Source: Steromphala cineraria (taxonomy: Eukaryota > Mollusca > Gastropoda > Trochida > Trochidae). Taken from it: DNA of 64,000 nt. A model generated the notes under the pieces. The model was not told the DNA's origin. It did not search any database and worked only from the letters and a program-made list of their open reading frames with translations. The stretch is taken from the NCBI GenBank assembly GCA_916613615.1, contig OU744730.1, positions 3,162,001 to 3,226,000 of the forward strand, written 5' to 3'. Positions 1-9,600 of this stretch are shown piece after piece. The position numbers and the translations under genes were made by a program. Positions within the stretch are counted from its first letter, which is position 1, and the number at the start of each line of letters is the position of its first letter.

Positions 1-772
1 CAAATTACGTGATACTTGCACTAAGATCACAAGCAGGTGAACAAACTTTTGGTATGCAGCTGTACATTTGCTTCTATATTGGTTTCTTAAGTGACAGTAT
101 CGAATTTTATTGGTCACAGTTCTAACTTTTCAAAAGTATCTAAGACTCTTTGTAGCTTCTACCTTAGCTTTTCGACAATCATAACCGTAAAATTTCCGAT
201 TTGATGAACTAGGGCGAGATTTTCTTTTCATACAATCGGCTGCTCGTAAAATATAATCAACAAATGACGAGAGAGCAATTTCAGCGTTGGATGTTACTGT
301 GTCTATTAATTCATCAAGGATTCCCTTAATACTTTTAAGCTTATCTAAAAACACATGTTAGTACTTGTGTTCCACTTATACTTTTGATTACTACAATTTT
401 GTTCTGGGAAAGTTCACTCATATATTTACAATTAAATGTAAGAACAAGTGGCATATGCATACTTTCAGTTCTATCACATACTTTTAGACTGGCATACTGT
501 GAACATAAGTAAGTATATTTGCCAGGAATATCTCCCGCAACCCGACCATTCAATGTGAACAAGTTAAAGATAAAACAGAAATTAAGTAGCAAGTTTCCAA
601 ATCTATTTACAACCATATCTTCAGTAGACATGATTCTAAGAGAACTGGCTCATCTTCTGGGAAAACATTATCACACTTGTCATATTCAGACTCTGGAGGT
701 TGATTTCCGTCTCCCATTCTCGCATTAAATCTCCTAAAATCAAAATCTCGCAATCTGTCACATAATTTGGAT
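1..772 (-). pseudogene. LINE ORF2 remnant: second half of APE-type endonuclease and linker
   Basis: Downstream continuation of the LINE endonuclease that starts at 5365; the two parts are separated by the DNA transposon at 773-4918. Read on the minus strand from 772, the frame runs NPNYVTDCEILILGD and then needs one base restored near 730 to give GDFNARMGDG, the GDFN motif of apurinic-endonuclease-like LINE nucleases. Further down (631-341) come NLFTLNGR and GKYTYLC, and at 354-130 a basic linker (FYGYDCRKAKVEATKSLRYF) of the type found between endonuclease and reverse transcriptase. Several stops and frameshifts break it, so it is not translated as one protein. The reverse transcriptase would lie to the left of the window. 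The family placement beyond 'APE-type LINE' is uncertain. Confidence 0.75.
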
Positions 773-812
773 CACTGGGTGTAATGTGTACGCGAGGACG
801 TTCGCTGTTACT
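773..812 (+). repeat. Left TIR of the CACTG element
   Basis: Forty bases starting CACTGGGTG, matching the reverse complement of 4879-4918 with a single C/T difference at position 33. The foldback insert begins directly inside it. Confidence 0.9.
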
Positions 813-814
813 TA

Positions 815-883
815 GGAGATAAACCTAGTGTGTTTTAAAATCAGAGACATGTTATACTGGATTGATAGCGAGTAAATTTTAAA
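815..883 (+). repeat. Half copy of GGAGATAAACC MITE (left arm)
   Basis: Matches the left arm of the 1564-1732 copy from GGAGATAAACC to GCGAGTAAATTTTAAA and lies between the CACTG-element TIR and the left foldback arm. Confidence 0.75.
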
Positions 884-1563
884 TTCTACCATGAATGTGA
901 TGAATACTAGATTCTGATTGGTTCTCCTGGAAAATCAAACGTGATCAATTATGGATTGAAGGTCCTCTGATTTTGAGGCCGCTTCACCGCGCATTGATAC
1001 AACCAACTGGCAATTTCAGAGCTGGTATTCTGCTGTTTACTAAGATTACACATTTTAAAAAGTTATTAAACATGTTATATTTTCGTGTGTTTACGGGTGA
1101 TGACCATATCATTTGAGGTAAATAAAGTATTTTATTCAAAATAAGAAGTTTAGGTGGTCAATCAGCGCCACACGCAGCGGGCTTCCTTCGATTACGGCAA
1201 CAAAACAGTGACGTCATTTACGCGAGCGCTTATGACGTCATAATCAATGACAACGTCATAGTGGTTTTCTGTTAGAATCAACTATTTGATTGATAGGGAT
1301 GTCTCAATCTATATTGTCAACAAGTAATGAAATCACACGTTTTAACGGTACGATAGTAATAACTGTGTTGAAGAAAGTAAGAAATAGATTTGATTGACAC
1401 GCAATGATAGATTTACCTTTGCTCACGGCAACATTTATTTCAAATACCTAGAAGCAAACCCCCGGCACAGACGAGTTCATTTTTGTTGCCGGAAGTTAGG
1501 ACATTTTACAAAGTGCAATTCGCTTAGACAAAGAGTTCATGATTAAAATCGTCATGGTAGAAT

Positions 1564-1732
1564 GGAGATAAACCTTGTGTGTTTGAAAATCAGAGACATG
1601 TTATACTGGATTGATAGCGAGTAAATTCTTAATTGAAACCTCACGCTGCGCGTTCGGTTTCAATTTAAAATTTACTCTCTATCAATCCAGTATAACATGT
1701 CTCTGATTTCCAAACACACTAGGTTTATCTCC
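1564..1732. mobile_element. 169-bp palindromic MITE (GGAGATAAACC family), complete copy
   Basis: Two 69-base arms, starting GGAGATAAACC and ending GGTTTATCTCC, surround a 33-bp core that is itself bounded by ATTGAAACC and GGTTTCAAT. Partial copies occur at 815-883, 1733-1835 and 49030-49115, so this is a dispersed family and not only part of the foldback. Confidence 0.75.
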
Positions 1733-1835
1733 TAATTGAAACCGAACGCGCAGCGTGAGGTTTCAATTTAAAATTTACTCGCTATCAATCCAGTATAACA
1801 TGTCTCTGATTTTAAAACACACTAGGTTTATCTCC
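1733..1835 (-). repeat. Half copy of GGAGATAAACC MITE (core plus right arm)
   Basis: Directly follows the complete copy. Its 33-bp core is the reverse complement of the core at about 1632-1664, and it ends ...GGTTTATCTCC. It gives the foldback a tandem, asymmetric centre. Confidence 0.7.
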
Positions 1836-2882
1836 ATTCTACCATGACGATTTTAATCGTGAACTCTTTGTATAAGCGAATTGCACTTTGTAAAATGTCC
1901 TCACTTCCGGCAACAAAAATAAACTCGTCTGTGCCGGGGGTTTTGCTATTTGGTATTTAAAATAAAATTAAGCCGAATGCAAAGGTAAATCTATCATTGG
2001 GTGTCCATCAAATAGATTTCTGACTTTGTTCAACGTAGCTATTAATATCGTACCGTTTTAAACATGTGCTTCCATTACTTGATGCCAGAATAGACTGAGA
2101 TATCCCTATCAATCAAATAGATGATTCTAACAGAAAACCACTGTGACGTAAATGACGTCACTGTATTGTTGCTGTAATCGTAGGAAGCCCGCTGCGTGTG
2201 GCGTGATTGACCACTGAAACTTTTTCTTTTGAATAAAATACTCTATCTACTTCAAATTATTAGGTCATCCCTCGTAAACACACGTAAATAAAACATGTTA
2301 AATAACTTTTTAAAAGTTTTAATCTCAGTAAACAGCAGAATACCAGTTTTGAAATTGCCAGTCGGCTGTATCAATGCGCAGTGAAGCGGCCTCAAAATCA
2401 GAGGACGTTCAATCCAAAATTGATCACGCTTGATTTTCCAGGAGAAGCAATCAGAATCTAGTATTCATCACATTCATGGTAGAATGATTTGTCACGTGAC
2501 TTTTAATGCGAGGAGCGAGACATTCAAGCACATATTTTTGTCAATTTTATACGATTACGAGCATTTTATGAATAAATATGAACTTTTAACTATCGATTAC
2601 CTCATGGGCAGATATCTATGCACGAACCTATGAATGCAAATAGAAGATGAATTTCACTGAATTTTTGCAAACTAACATATTAGTAACTGCCTGTCAATAA
2701 ATGTCATCGAAATGTCGACGATCTCTGTACATTTTGCCTACATTAATAGTATCTAATGTCCACTTTATCAAAATTGTGTATTATGTATAATTGCTTTTAT
2801 AATAACTGCAAGCAATGGCGAAATTTCAAGGTATGGCACAGTGTGATTGTTTAATAATCTGTTTCATTGCTAAAGTTTTCCG

Positions 2883-2953
2883 GTGTACGGAATGTTACCG
2901 ATCATGTTTTATACGGGATACGGATTGTGCTGATCGAGGGTACGGATTGTGCC
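2883..2953 (+). repeat. Three TACGGATTGT-like motifs, left subterminal set
   Basis: Near-repeats GTGTACGGAATGT (2883), GATACGGATTGTGC (2917) and GGTACGGATTGTGCC (2939). Leaving out the foldback insert they sit about 450 bp from the left end of the CACTG element, mirroring the set at 4414-4482. They may be transposase-binding subterminal repeats; that role is inference. Confidence 0.55.
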
Positions 2954-3769
2954 TGATTGAATTTGCTTTATTTTCTTAATAAATCCAAACAAATTGGTTT
3001 TGAAAAACAAACTTTACTACTAAAATGTCTATTAAATTATAGTCTATCATTTTAGACACATGCAATCCGTCTAACAGTATCAAAACACCGTTTTATCTTT
3101 AACTTTATAAATGTGTTTATATCTACAGAAAGCATGAATGTTGCACTGCCCCCAGGGAGCCGAAAGAAGCATCTACGATATCAAGGACCCTCTACATTCT
3201 TCAGCTCCTTAAACATACATATAGGAGACTATTTATATTAGAATTAATCAGACAAACAGGAAGACAGGGCCGTCAATCCAATTCAAAGCAGATATCTTAT
3301 ATATATACAAGTTTGTGGTTATTAGCGATTTTAATGTTTAACTTGTTATTATAGTACTCCCTGTAATTGAAATAAAATGCTTTTAAAATTGGAGTAAGAA
3401 TGCTAAATATTCATGTTCATTCATGTTTTCCAGCTTTCCTTTGTTAAACCTCTCATGAAACTAGATATTCTCAAGACGTGAATTACTCGACAGGGGGTAT
3501 ATAATGACATTCTCTTTTGTCTAAGATTTCACCATTGTCTTACAGCCTGTAGAGTATTTTCAAACACATATCTGAAAATCGAATTCTTCATAAAATCCTA
3601 CACCAAAAAAACGTTTCCAGGCGAACACGTGTTTATGGTATGATTTGGTAACATTGGATGGAAGTGTGGAAACGGACAACACTCAACTAAAATGGTTAAT
3701 GTCTTGGGATATTTGCTTTTTCAGTAACAGTAACTTGCAGAATCACACACTTATGAACCAAAGCTACAA

Positions 3770-3964
3770 TTTATAATCCTCACTAGTCAAGGAGTCTGTA
3801 CACAAAGTTTCCGCTTTCTAGGCCTTATGGTTCTGGAGAAGAAGGTGGAAATAGGTTCTAAGGATGTGACCCCTATGGCCGTCATAAGGTGCCACATGGC
3901 CACCAAAGCTACAATTTATAATCTTCACTAGCCAAGGAGTCCTACAGGCCAGATGAGCTAAAAG
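3770..3964 (-). repeat. Reversed fragment of the TTTTAGCTCATCTGG tandem-repeat family
   Basis: Reverse complement carries the same phrases as the arrays at 61-64 kb (AGACTCCTTGACTAGTGAGG, AATTGTAGCTTTGGTGGCC, CTTCTTCTCCAGAACCATAA) and ends at GGCCAGATGAGCTAAAA. A minor copy nested in the CACTG element. Confidence 0.7.
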
Positions 3965-4413
3965 TTGCTTATTTTGTGCAGGATGACGTTTGTTTTATTC
4001 ACATATTGAATTAAAAGAAGTTCCAGTTTTATTAGATTTTGAGTTAATAATGTTTATCCAATGCCTTGATCGCTTTTTACCATTGTTACAGTTAATCAAC
4101 TGACAAGTTGATGACCTTCTGTGTTTGGACGTTTGGAATTAAGACCCATACATAAAAGCAGTCAATCGTTTTCGTTATGTGTATTGGAAAATGGATACTT
4201 TGAGAACTGAAATGCCATACATACAGGCACTTCTTTCGAAATGATGAAGTTTTGAGGAATGGACAATCTATTACATAGCTAGTACATGTGTTTTGGTAGT
4301 CTTAAACAGGAAATGATGTTCTGAATGAAATCACATTCTGTAAGTGATCTATTTCAAACGAAAATTTAACATTTTGGCACAATACTGTCATTTTATTCAA
4401 GAAAGTCAATCAC

Positions 4414-4482
4414 CACAATCCGTACACCAGGTTTGGTGCAATCACTAACGATCCGTATACCTAGACTGAACAATCCGTACAC
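4414..4482 (-). repeat. Three TACGGATTGT-like motifs, right subterminal set
   Basis: CACAATCCGTACACC (4414), ACGATCCGTATACC (4448) and GAACAATCCGTACAC (4468) are inverted relative to the left set and lie about 440-500 bp from the right end. Confidence 0.55.
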
Positions 4483-4878
4483 TACGATTCGATTTAAGAT
4501 TACTTATTCACCTCGTCCAAACTTCGTTAATACAGTTCGCAACTCTTTCAAAATTTGCAGTCTGTTTAAAGGTTTATCAAGGGTTAAATAGGCATGATTA
4601 TATTTAAAATTTGTTGATTTATTTAGATGTTAGCAGACGAAACAGGTCATGATGTGTGGACTCAAAACAGCGTAACTGCAGTGATCAAGTTCAAAAAGAC
4701 AAACATATGTTTGTTTACATGACTTCTCCTTGTGTATTAGTAAATGGTTAAACCTTAGTAATAGATATATACCAATATTGGTACAGGATGTGTCAGAATC
4801 ATGGTGATAATTTAGTTTTTATTTTGTGATCAGGACAATGATAACACGTCTCTCGCTCTAAGAGTCACGTGACTGATC

Positions 4879-4918
4879 AGTAACAACGAACGTCCTCGCG
4901 TACACATTACACCCAGTG
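4879..4918 (-). repeat. Right TIR of the CACTG element
   Basis: Inverted partner of 773-812. The next bases inward (GTCACGTGACT, then a GCGAG-rich stretch) reappear at about 2491-2511, directly after the foldback insert. This shows where the left end continued before that insert arrived. Confidence 0.9.
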
Positions 4919-4923
4919 TGGAT

Positions 4924-5365
4924 TCTCAAGTAACCATTCTTCTATCTGTTGTAGCAACATACATTGTTGATTAACTTTGTAATACGTCGAACCTTAAGGT
5001 GGAATATAAACAGCAAATAACAATATGTCACGATCAAGGTTTATCATTTTTTTATTTTTTTTATCAAAGCGTAGACAGATAAGATTGTTTATATCGACTT
5101 CAATATTGGAACAAAAGTTGGATATCGACTTCTTTACAAAAGCGTATATTCCACCTGAAAGTCTGCCATATTTTGATAACTTAAGTGCCTTGCTAATATA
5201 CATTTCGTAATCACAAAATTCAGGTATACTTAAACATGAATCAAGAAAAGTTTCACATAAACATATCATATCAAATTGAAGTAAGAAGTCTAAAAAATCT
5301 CCATCATGAATTTTGTTAGATAAACCATCAATGTTCCCTGACATAAACTTAAGAGGATGGTACAC
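4924..5365 (-). pseudogene. LINE ORF2, first half of APE-type endonuclease
   Basis: Starts near the Met at 5365 (MYHPLKFMSGNIDGLSNKIH). It shows the first endonuclease motifs: the Asn of SGNIDGLS, the catalytic-type Glu in ICLCETFLD, a GGIYAFVKK strand and LFAVYIPP. A TAA stop follows YIPP at about 4993. The same frame then continues GSTYYKVNQQCMLLQQIEEW to ENP, where the CACTG transposon interrupts it; the frame resumes at 767. The stop is therefore a point mutation in an old copy, not the end of the gene. It lies directly downstream of ORF1 (5464-6198). Confidence 0.75.
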
Positions 5366-5463
5366 AGAGTGAGGGAACGGATTAAGTTGTTCAGTTATTG
5401 GTGTATCATCAGTTTTACAACTGGAGTCTCGTCTATCATGGGCCCGGCCGACTTCCTATCATC

Positions 5464-6198
5464 CTATCGTGGTGTATCATGTTGCGGGTTTGACGCAGAA
5501 TTCACCGGAGTAGATGTATCATTTACCACAAAACTAACAGTGTTCACAAGTCTGCCAGTTTTTGTCGGAGTGCCATACGTTCGGTTTAAAGTCAAACTTG
5601 GTTGTGGAAAAAGCTGTTCATGCATTTTAGGCACAGTATATGAGGCATCATTTCTCTCAGTATAAAGTTTCCCATTCTTAAAGCATGCTCGCACTCCCTT
5701 CTCCTTGTGCTCATTGATGGTATCGCGTTGCCTTTTTGTCAAATCGTTTGAAACGCCAATGTTTGATTTTTTAAGTTCCGATCGCAATGAAAGCACTTTA
5801 ATTTTGTTTCTGATGCCGCTAATTTGGCTATTAAAGGGCAGGTGACTAGAACGTTTGTCCACGCGATGCGCACGTAAAATGTCTGCCGGTAACCATGACG
5901 GATTAGCTGAGTGTTGGTTAAGCACATCTACAACAATATCTTTACAATCGTCGTATGTCTCAGTTTCACCTTCCTTCACATTGTAAAACACCACATTGTC
6001 TCTACGACTATGCGCCTCGAGTCGGTCTAGATCGTCGGCATGGCGTTCAATCCTATCATCCATCATGTCAAACTTTTTTACTATAGCTTCAATATCTGAG
6101 TACAATAATTCCTGTTGATTTTCGACTCTACATGAAGTCTGCTCCAGAGTGTCAACATGTTTTTTTAAGATCAGTGCATTTGTATGGGCGGCCATCAA
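5464..6198 (-). CDS. LINE ORF1-like RNA-binding protein (L1 ORF1p / Transposase_22 type)
   Basis: An open frame of 244 codons starting MMAAHT. Residues from about 10 to 60 (LKKHVDTLEQ... DDRIERHADDLDRLEAHSRR) form a likely coiled coil. The segment LEAHSRRDNVVFYNVKEGE is the hallmark start of the L1-ORF1 RNA-recognition domain. It is followed by ILRAHRV (residues about 108-114), an IKVLSLRSELKK segment, and NDLTKRQRDTINEHK at the start of the C-terminal domain. Such proteins trimerise and coat LINE RNA. The frame is uninterrupted although its ORF2 partner is dead. Annotated as transposon protein, not host protein. Confidence 0.75.
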   Translation of the reverse strand: MMAAHTNALILKKHVDTLEQTSCRVENQQELLYSDIEAIVKKFDMMDDRIERHADDLDRLEAHSRRDNVVFYNVKEGETETYDDCKDIVVDVLNQHSANPSWLPADILRAHRVDKRSSHLPFNSQISGIRNKIKVLSLRSELKKSNIGVSNDLTKRQRDTINEHKEKGVRACFKNGKLYTERNDASYTVPKMHEQLFPQPSLTLNRTYGTPTKTGRLVNTVSFVVNDTSTPVNSASNPQHDTPR

Positions 6199-6345
6199 GG
6201 CAAAAAATACAACAAAACGAAACCAACGTTCAAACTGGAATAAACATTGTTTCGTGTATCTTGTAAGGACAAACTCGTTTTAACCCTGCCCCGTACGATG
6301 TAAGATCAAACTGGAACGATGGACGCTAGAGGGCGCCAGAGCTGA
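6199..6345 (-). repeat. 5' UTR of the LINE
   Basis: The reverse complement runs from about CTGGCGCCCTCTAGCGTCC to GATGGCCGCCCATAC, and a second copy of this stretch exists at 23283-23435 on the plus strand. The shared start near 6345 probably marks the 5' end of the full-length element. Confidence 0.65.
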
Positions 6346-7420
6346 ATACTATTTTTAGATTTGCCTTGGCGGGGGAGTAAATTGTGGGGTGGGGACTATA
6401 GTGTAGTGTAGCAAGGGAACGCCCATAAAATGTCCACATTGAATCCACTTCAATCGTTTCAATACAAACGAGTCGCAGTTGTGAACGGACATAAATTTCT
6501 GCTTCAAGATAATGTTAAGTTATGGTTACCTAAATACCTCCTTTTTTTCTAAACGATGGAGGTGAATATCGTTTGTGATAATTTTTGCACACGGATTACA
6601 CGCATTGTGGACAATCATGAAGAATTCGATTAAACTACTGAAAATACCAGGAAAAAAAGATTAACCTTTCACGCATTTAGTACACATCGTTGATAGACCT
6701 ACTATTGGTCGTAATTAATATACAAACGTACGTGACAAAGACCACTTGATTTGCTATCAAAACTATACAAGTATAAGTAAAAACGTGATGAGAACCCTAA
6801 ATGTGAAGAGGTTATTTTGAGAGTCACAGTTTTTATATTAGGTGATTTGATCAAACATTTTTCTCCTAAAACTATATATTTTGGATCAAGAATCATTTAT
6901 GAATTAATTATTGTACAGTTGATTTTATTTGATTTAGAATCGAACATACTAGTAGTTTTGCCATGGCATGCTGAGCAAATGAAGTATATGTGTAAAATTT
7001 GAGAATCTATATCAATATGAAAAAGCATTTTGGCAAATGTTAGAAAGCATAAAACGCATATGTCACATGTTTCTTCATTTTTTGTTTGTAAACTGATGAA
7101 CTCAATAAATAGAGCGTCGTGTTGAATCACGAAATAAAAGATTTACCAAAAGATCCTTTTATTGATATAAGAAAAAATCATGTCATATCATATTTCAAAT
7201 AATCGTACAGACTCACAGTAGATTGCAAACATCAGTTAAAGTTTAGAAAGTTGAATTCGTTGCACCATTGCCATGTTATCCTATACAATTCCATCTCTCG
7301 TAACAGGGTAAATAACTGAATGCCTTCTTTGAAAAAACTTTGCATATCTTTTTCTTACTGATTAAATCTCTAGTTATTCCTGATGCGAATTGATCGGGGT
7401 TCGAAAACTGTATAAGTATT
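6346..7420. other. Non-coding, no gene recognised
   Basis: AT-rich single-copy-looking DNA. Open frames of 60-77 codons here overlap on both strands and show no domain. Nothing else supported. Confidence 0.5.
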
Positions 7421-7584
7421 AATGCTGAGGAATATATGGATGACAACTTCTTTGTTCATTGTATGCGACGTTTCGACACAGATTCTTGTGTCGTTCTCAA
7501 GCAGAGGAGAACGACACAAGAATCTGTATCGAAACGTCGCATACAATGAACAAAGAAGTTGTCATCCATATATTCCTCAGCATT
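7421..7584. repeat. 164-nt near-perfect hairpin
   Basis: Two 78-base arms (7421-7498 and 7507-7584) are reverse complements with one mismatch, around an 8-base loop. The outer end reads AATGCTGAGGAATATATGGA. A diverged piece of the right flank (TATATTCCTC-GCATTATTG plus a segment matching TTCTAAAATGCCTCTCAAAG in reverse) recurs at about 57873-57950, so it belongs to a repeat family. It could be a MITE or the remnant of a larger element; transcribed, it would be a strong dsRNA or small-RNA precursor. Confidence 0.8.
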
Positions 7585-8125
7585 ATTGTCATCCCAACTT
7601 CTAAAATGCCTCTCAAAGAAGTTGTATAAGTATTATTTTCAAAAGATAAAACTTCATCTTATTCGAAATTCGAATAGAAAGTTGTTCCTTAAAAAAATCC
7701 GAAAAAATTGGTTTGGTGCTTTTAGCATATACTGTTACTAAATGTTGATCCTACTACGTACCAATTAGTTAAGTAAAACAATATTTAACAGTTTTTGAAC
7801 TATAGCTTGGAAATGGACCTTCTCCAAAAATGCAGTAAGTTCAAATTGTTACCATGGAAACTATCAAAAATCAGAAATTCAGAATATCCAAAATAGCAAA
7901 ACGCACAACATCAACACTAGATCTAAATACAAATTTTTAAAAGATAATATGGATTATATTTTTGAGTTATGGTTATCCTACTCCCTAAATGCACGTAGTT
8001 CAAAAACCACCATTAGATCTAACCATATACCAGGTTTTGTAAAACAAGAAAAGCCTTTAAAAAGGCAAGCTTTGGGGCACCCGGTTATGTATCACTATAT
8101 AGAACCAGGAGATTTAGGTTAGGGA
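7585..8125. repeat. AT-rich non-coding; degraded copy of the CCATGGAAAC / ACCATATACCAGG repeat
   Basis: From about 7800 phrases such as GTTACCATGGAAACTATC, AAAATAGCAAAACGCAC and CTAACCATATACCAGGTTTTG match the better-preserved repeat at 9650-10000. No coding signal. Confidence 0.5.
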
Positions 8126-8165
8126 GGACGGGGACGGGGACGGGGACGGGGACGGGGACGGGGTC
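8126..8165 (+). repeat. (GGGGAC)n microsatellite, G-quadruplex potential
   Basis: About six uninterrupted GGGGAC units. Four or more G4 runs with 2-base loops meet the usual intramolecular G-quadruplex pattern. Confidence 0.9.
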
Positions 8166-8874
8166 TTTTACTTGAATAAATTGTTCAAATCGGAGAAGCA
8201 TATTTTTTGCTCTTTGTTGTGATAGTTATCAGTACACTATGTACATAGTACAACATCTCGTTCGTTCCGCTTAAATTCCACCAAATGATAGATACGTCTC
8301 CTATCTCAATTATGATATAAAATTTCTAAACATTAATATGGCAATTCAAATCTATGTTGCTTTAAGTTTAAAAGATAGTTGACGGTGAGTTTAATACAAG
8401 AGTCAGTGATTAATTAATAGAGAAATTGTTGCGCTAGTAAACTTTTCGGGATACATTGTTTTCCAATACCCGCAAATTTAGTTTAAACCGGACGAATTTC
8501 CCATTGACTTTCAGGTTAATTACATGTTGCAAGAATAATTTTCCTTAAGTGAGTGTTGATCGTATTACAGCCGAAAGTTGCTAAAATTTTTAGAGAAGAT
8601 CTCAGCTACAAGATCATTATTTTCATTATATTATAGGATGACATTAAAGAATATATAGAGAATCTCACCCATGTGTCTTCTGATATCAAATATATCAACA
8701 CAAGTTGATAAAAGTAACAAATATCCGAGGCTTGTTTTTCTTTTTTGGCAATGGGATAATTTTGATGTTTTCCAAAGAGTGGGAACATGATGGAAACTTA
8801 ATGATAGTTGACAAAACGTTTGGAAAATATCAGCCAGTTGCAACTTTCACTCTGCACTCTTTTAGAACTATACA
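8166..8874. other. Non-coding, no gene recognised
   Basis: AT-rich; small overlapping frames of 60-71 codons on both strands without recognisable motifs. Confidence 0.45.
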
Positions 8875-9040
8875 CCTAGCAAATTATCAGGTCCACAGGC
8901 TTTATGTGAATTTATCTTAGCAAAAGACGTTAACACATAATCTTTAGAAATATCTAACACCTCACATGGTGGGAGTGATTCAAGTACAATGTTTCTTTCT
9001 TCTGAAAAATTACAACTTTCAAAGCGATATCTCCTCTGAA
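8875..9040 (-). pseudogene. LINE fragment: linker and start of reverse transcriptase
   Basis: Within a minus-strand frame the peptide RYRFESCNFSEE... followed by VLTSFAKINSHKACGPDNLLG has the typical LINE junction before RT motif 0 (acidic linker, then K-A-x-GPD). Nothing upstream of it in the frame looks like endonuclease, and the RT does not continue, so this is a short relic. Family not assigned. Confidence 0.55.
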
Positions 9041-9600
9041 ACACAGTTTTGGGTGATAATTTATCATATTTTAGACCCTGTCGAAAGTGTCGATACTTTC
9101 TTCGAAAGACACCTTTAATCGTAAACAAATCACCCATAACGTTATTTTTTGAAATTGCATTGAGTGAACGATCAGTCATTGACAAGGCGGGACATTTAGC
9201 GTTAGCGTAAAATTGAAGGAACCGAATTCCTAGTTGATACAAAAATGGAATGTCGTTTCCGAATGTGGAATGCAAAAAAATACACCGAATAACTACAAAA
9301 CAGCTCACATGCACATGCAAAATTGATATTTTTTAAGGGTGTAAACGCTCATCCATATATTTTTGAAAATTTACGATATATTTTACATCATAACATTATT
9401 ATTATAATCAGTTTCCGAATTAAAGCTTGCCAATTATTTCGTACCACCCACATGGTCACGTGGGTATAAATTTGCAACAGCTCTGTCCATTGGTCGTCGA
9501 AATACCAGAATATGCTTAAGACAAATATCATTGGCTGAAACTTCTCTTTGAAGTTTCCAAGAGTATTATAGAGAGAACCTTCTGCCATTAGTTTTCAATA
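9041..9600. other. Non-coding, no gene recognised
   Basis: Only short frames; no repeat or splice signal that I can defend. Confidence 0.4.

Larger units (their letters stand above)
813..2487. mobile_element. 1.6-kb foldback (long palindrome) element with nested palindromic MITE
   Basis: Left arm (about 884-1563) and right arm (about 1836-2487) are diverged reverse complements over roughly 650-680 bp. For example, ATTCTACCATGAATGTGATG at 885 pairs with CATCACATTCATGGTAGAAT near 2465, and the ACGCAGCGGGCTTCC region near 1175 pairs with GGAAGCCCGCTGCGTG near 2185. The left arm carries about 35 extra bases near 1225-1260. The centre is occupied by the GGAGATAAACC MITE, and a half copy of that MITE lies at the outer left edge. 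No protein is encoded. A transcript across it would fold into long double-stranded RNA. Confidence 0.8.
773..4918. mobile_element. 4146-bp DNA transposon, CACTG-type TIRs, 5-bp TSD, no transposase seen
   Basis: The two ends are 40-bp inverted repeats (773-812 and 4879-4918) with one mismatch, starting CACTGGGTGTAATGTGTACG. The element is flanked on both sides by TGGAT (768-772 and 4919-4923). Ignoring the element and one TGGAT joins the two parts of the LINE reading frame without a shift, which fixes the boundaries. No transposase-like open frame is present, so this copy is non-autonomous. Inside are a foldback palindrome (813-2487), mirrored sets of a GTACGGATTGT-like motif about 450 bp from each end, and a reversed fragment of the repeat family that fills 61-64 kb. 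Termini beginning CAC with a 5-bp duplication recall Transib/ProtoRAG elements; CACTG ends also occur in CACTA (EnSpm) elements, which usually duplicate 2-4 bp. Superfamily is unresolved. Confidence 0.85.

Noticed and set aside
773..4918. Firm assignment of the CACTG element to Transib/ProtoRAG
   Set aside because: Only the CAC start and 5-bp duplication agree; no transposase is present and the rest of the terminus does not match the usual consensus.
8606..8920. Three overlapping short frames on both strands
   Set aside because: Mutual shadows with no conserved features; only the adjoining LINE linker at 8875-9040 is supported.
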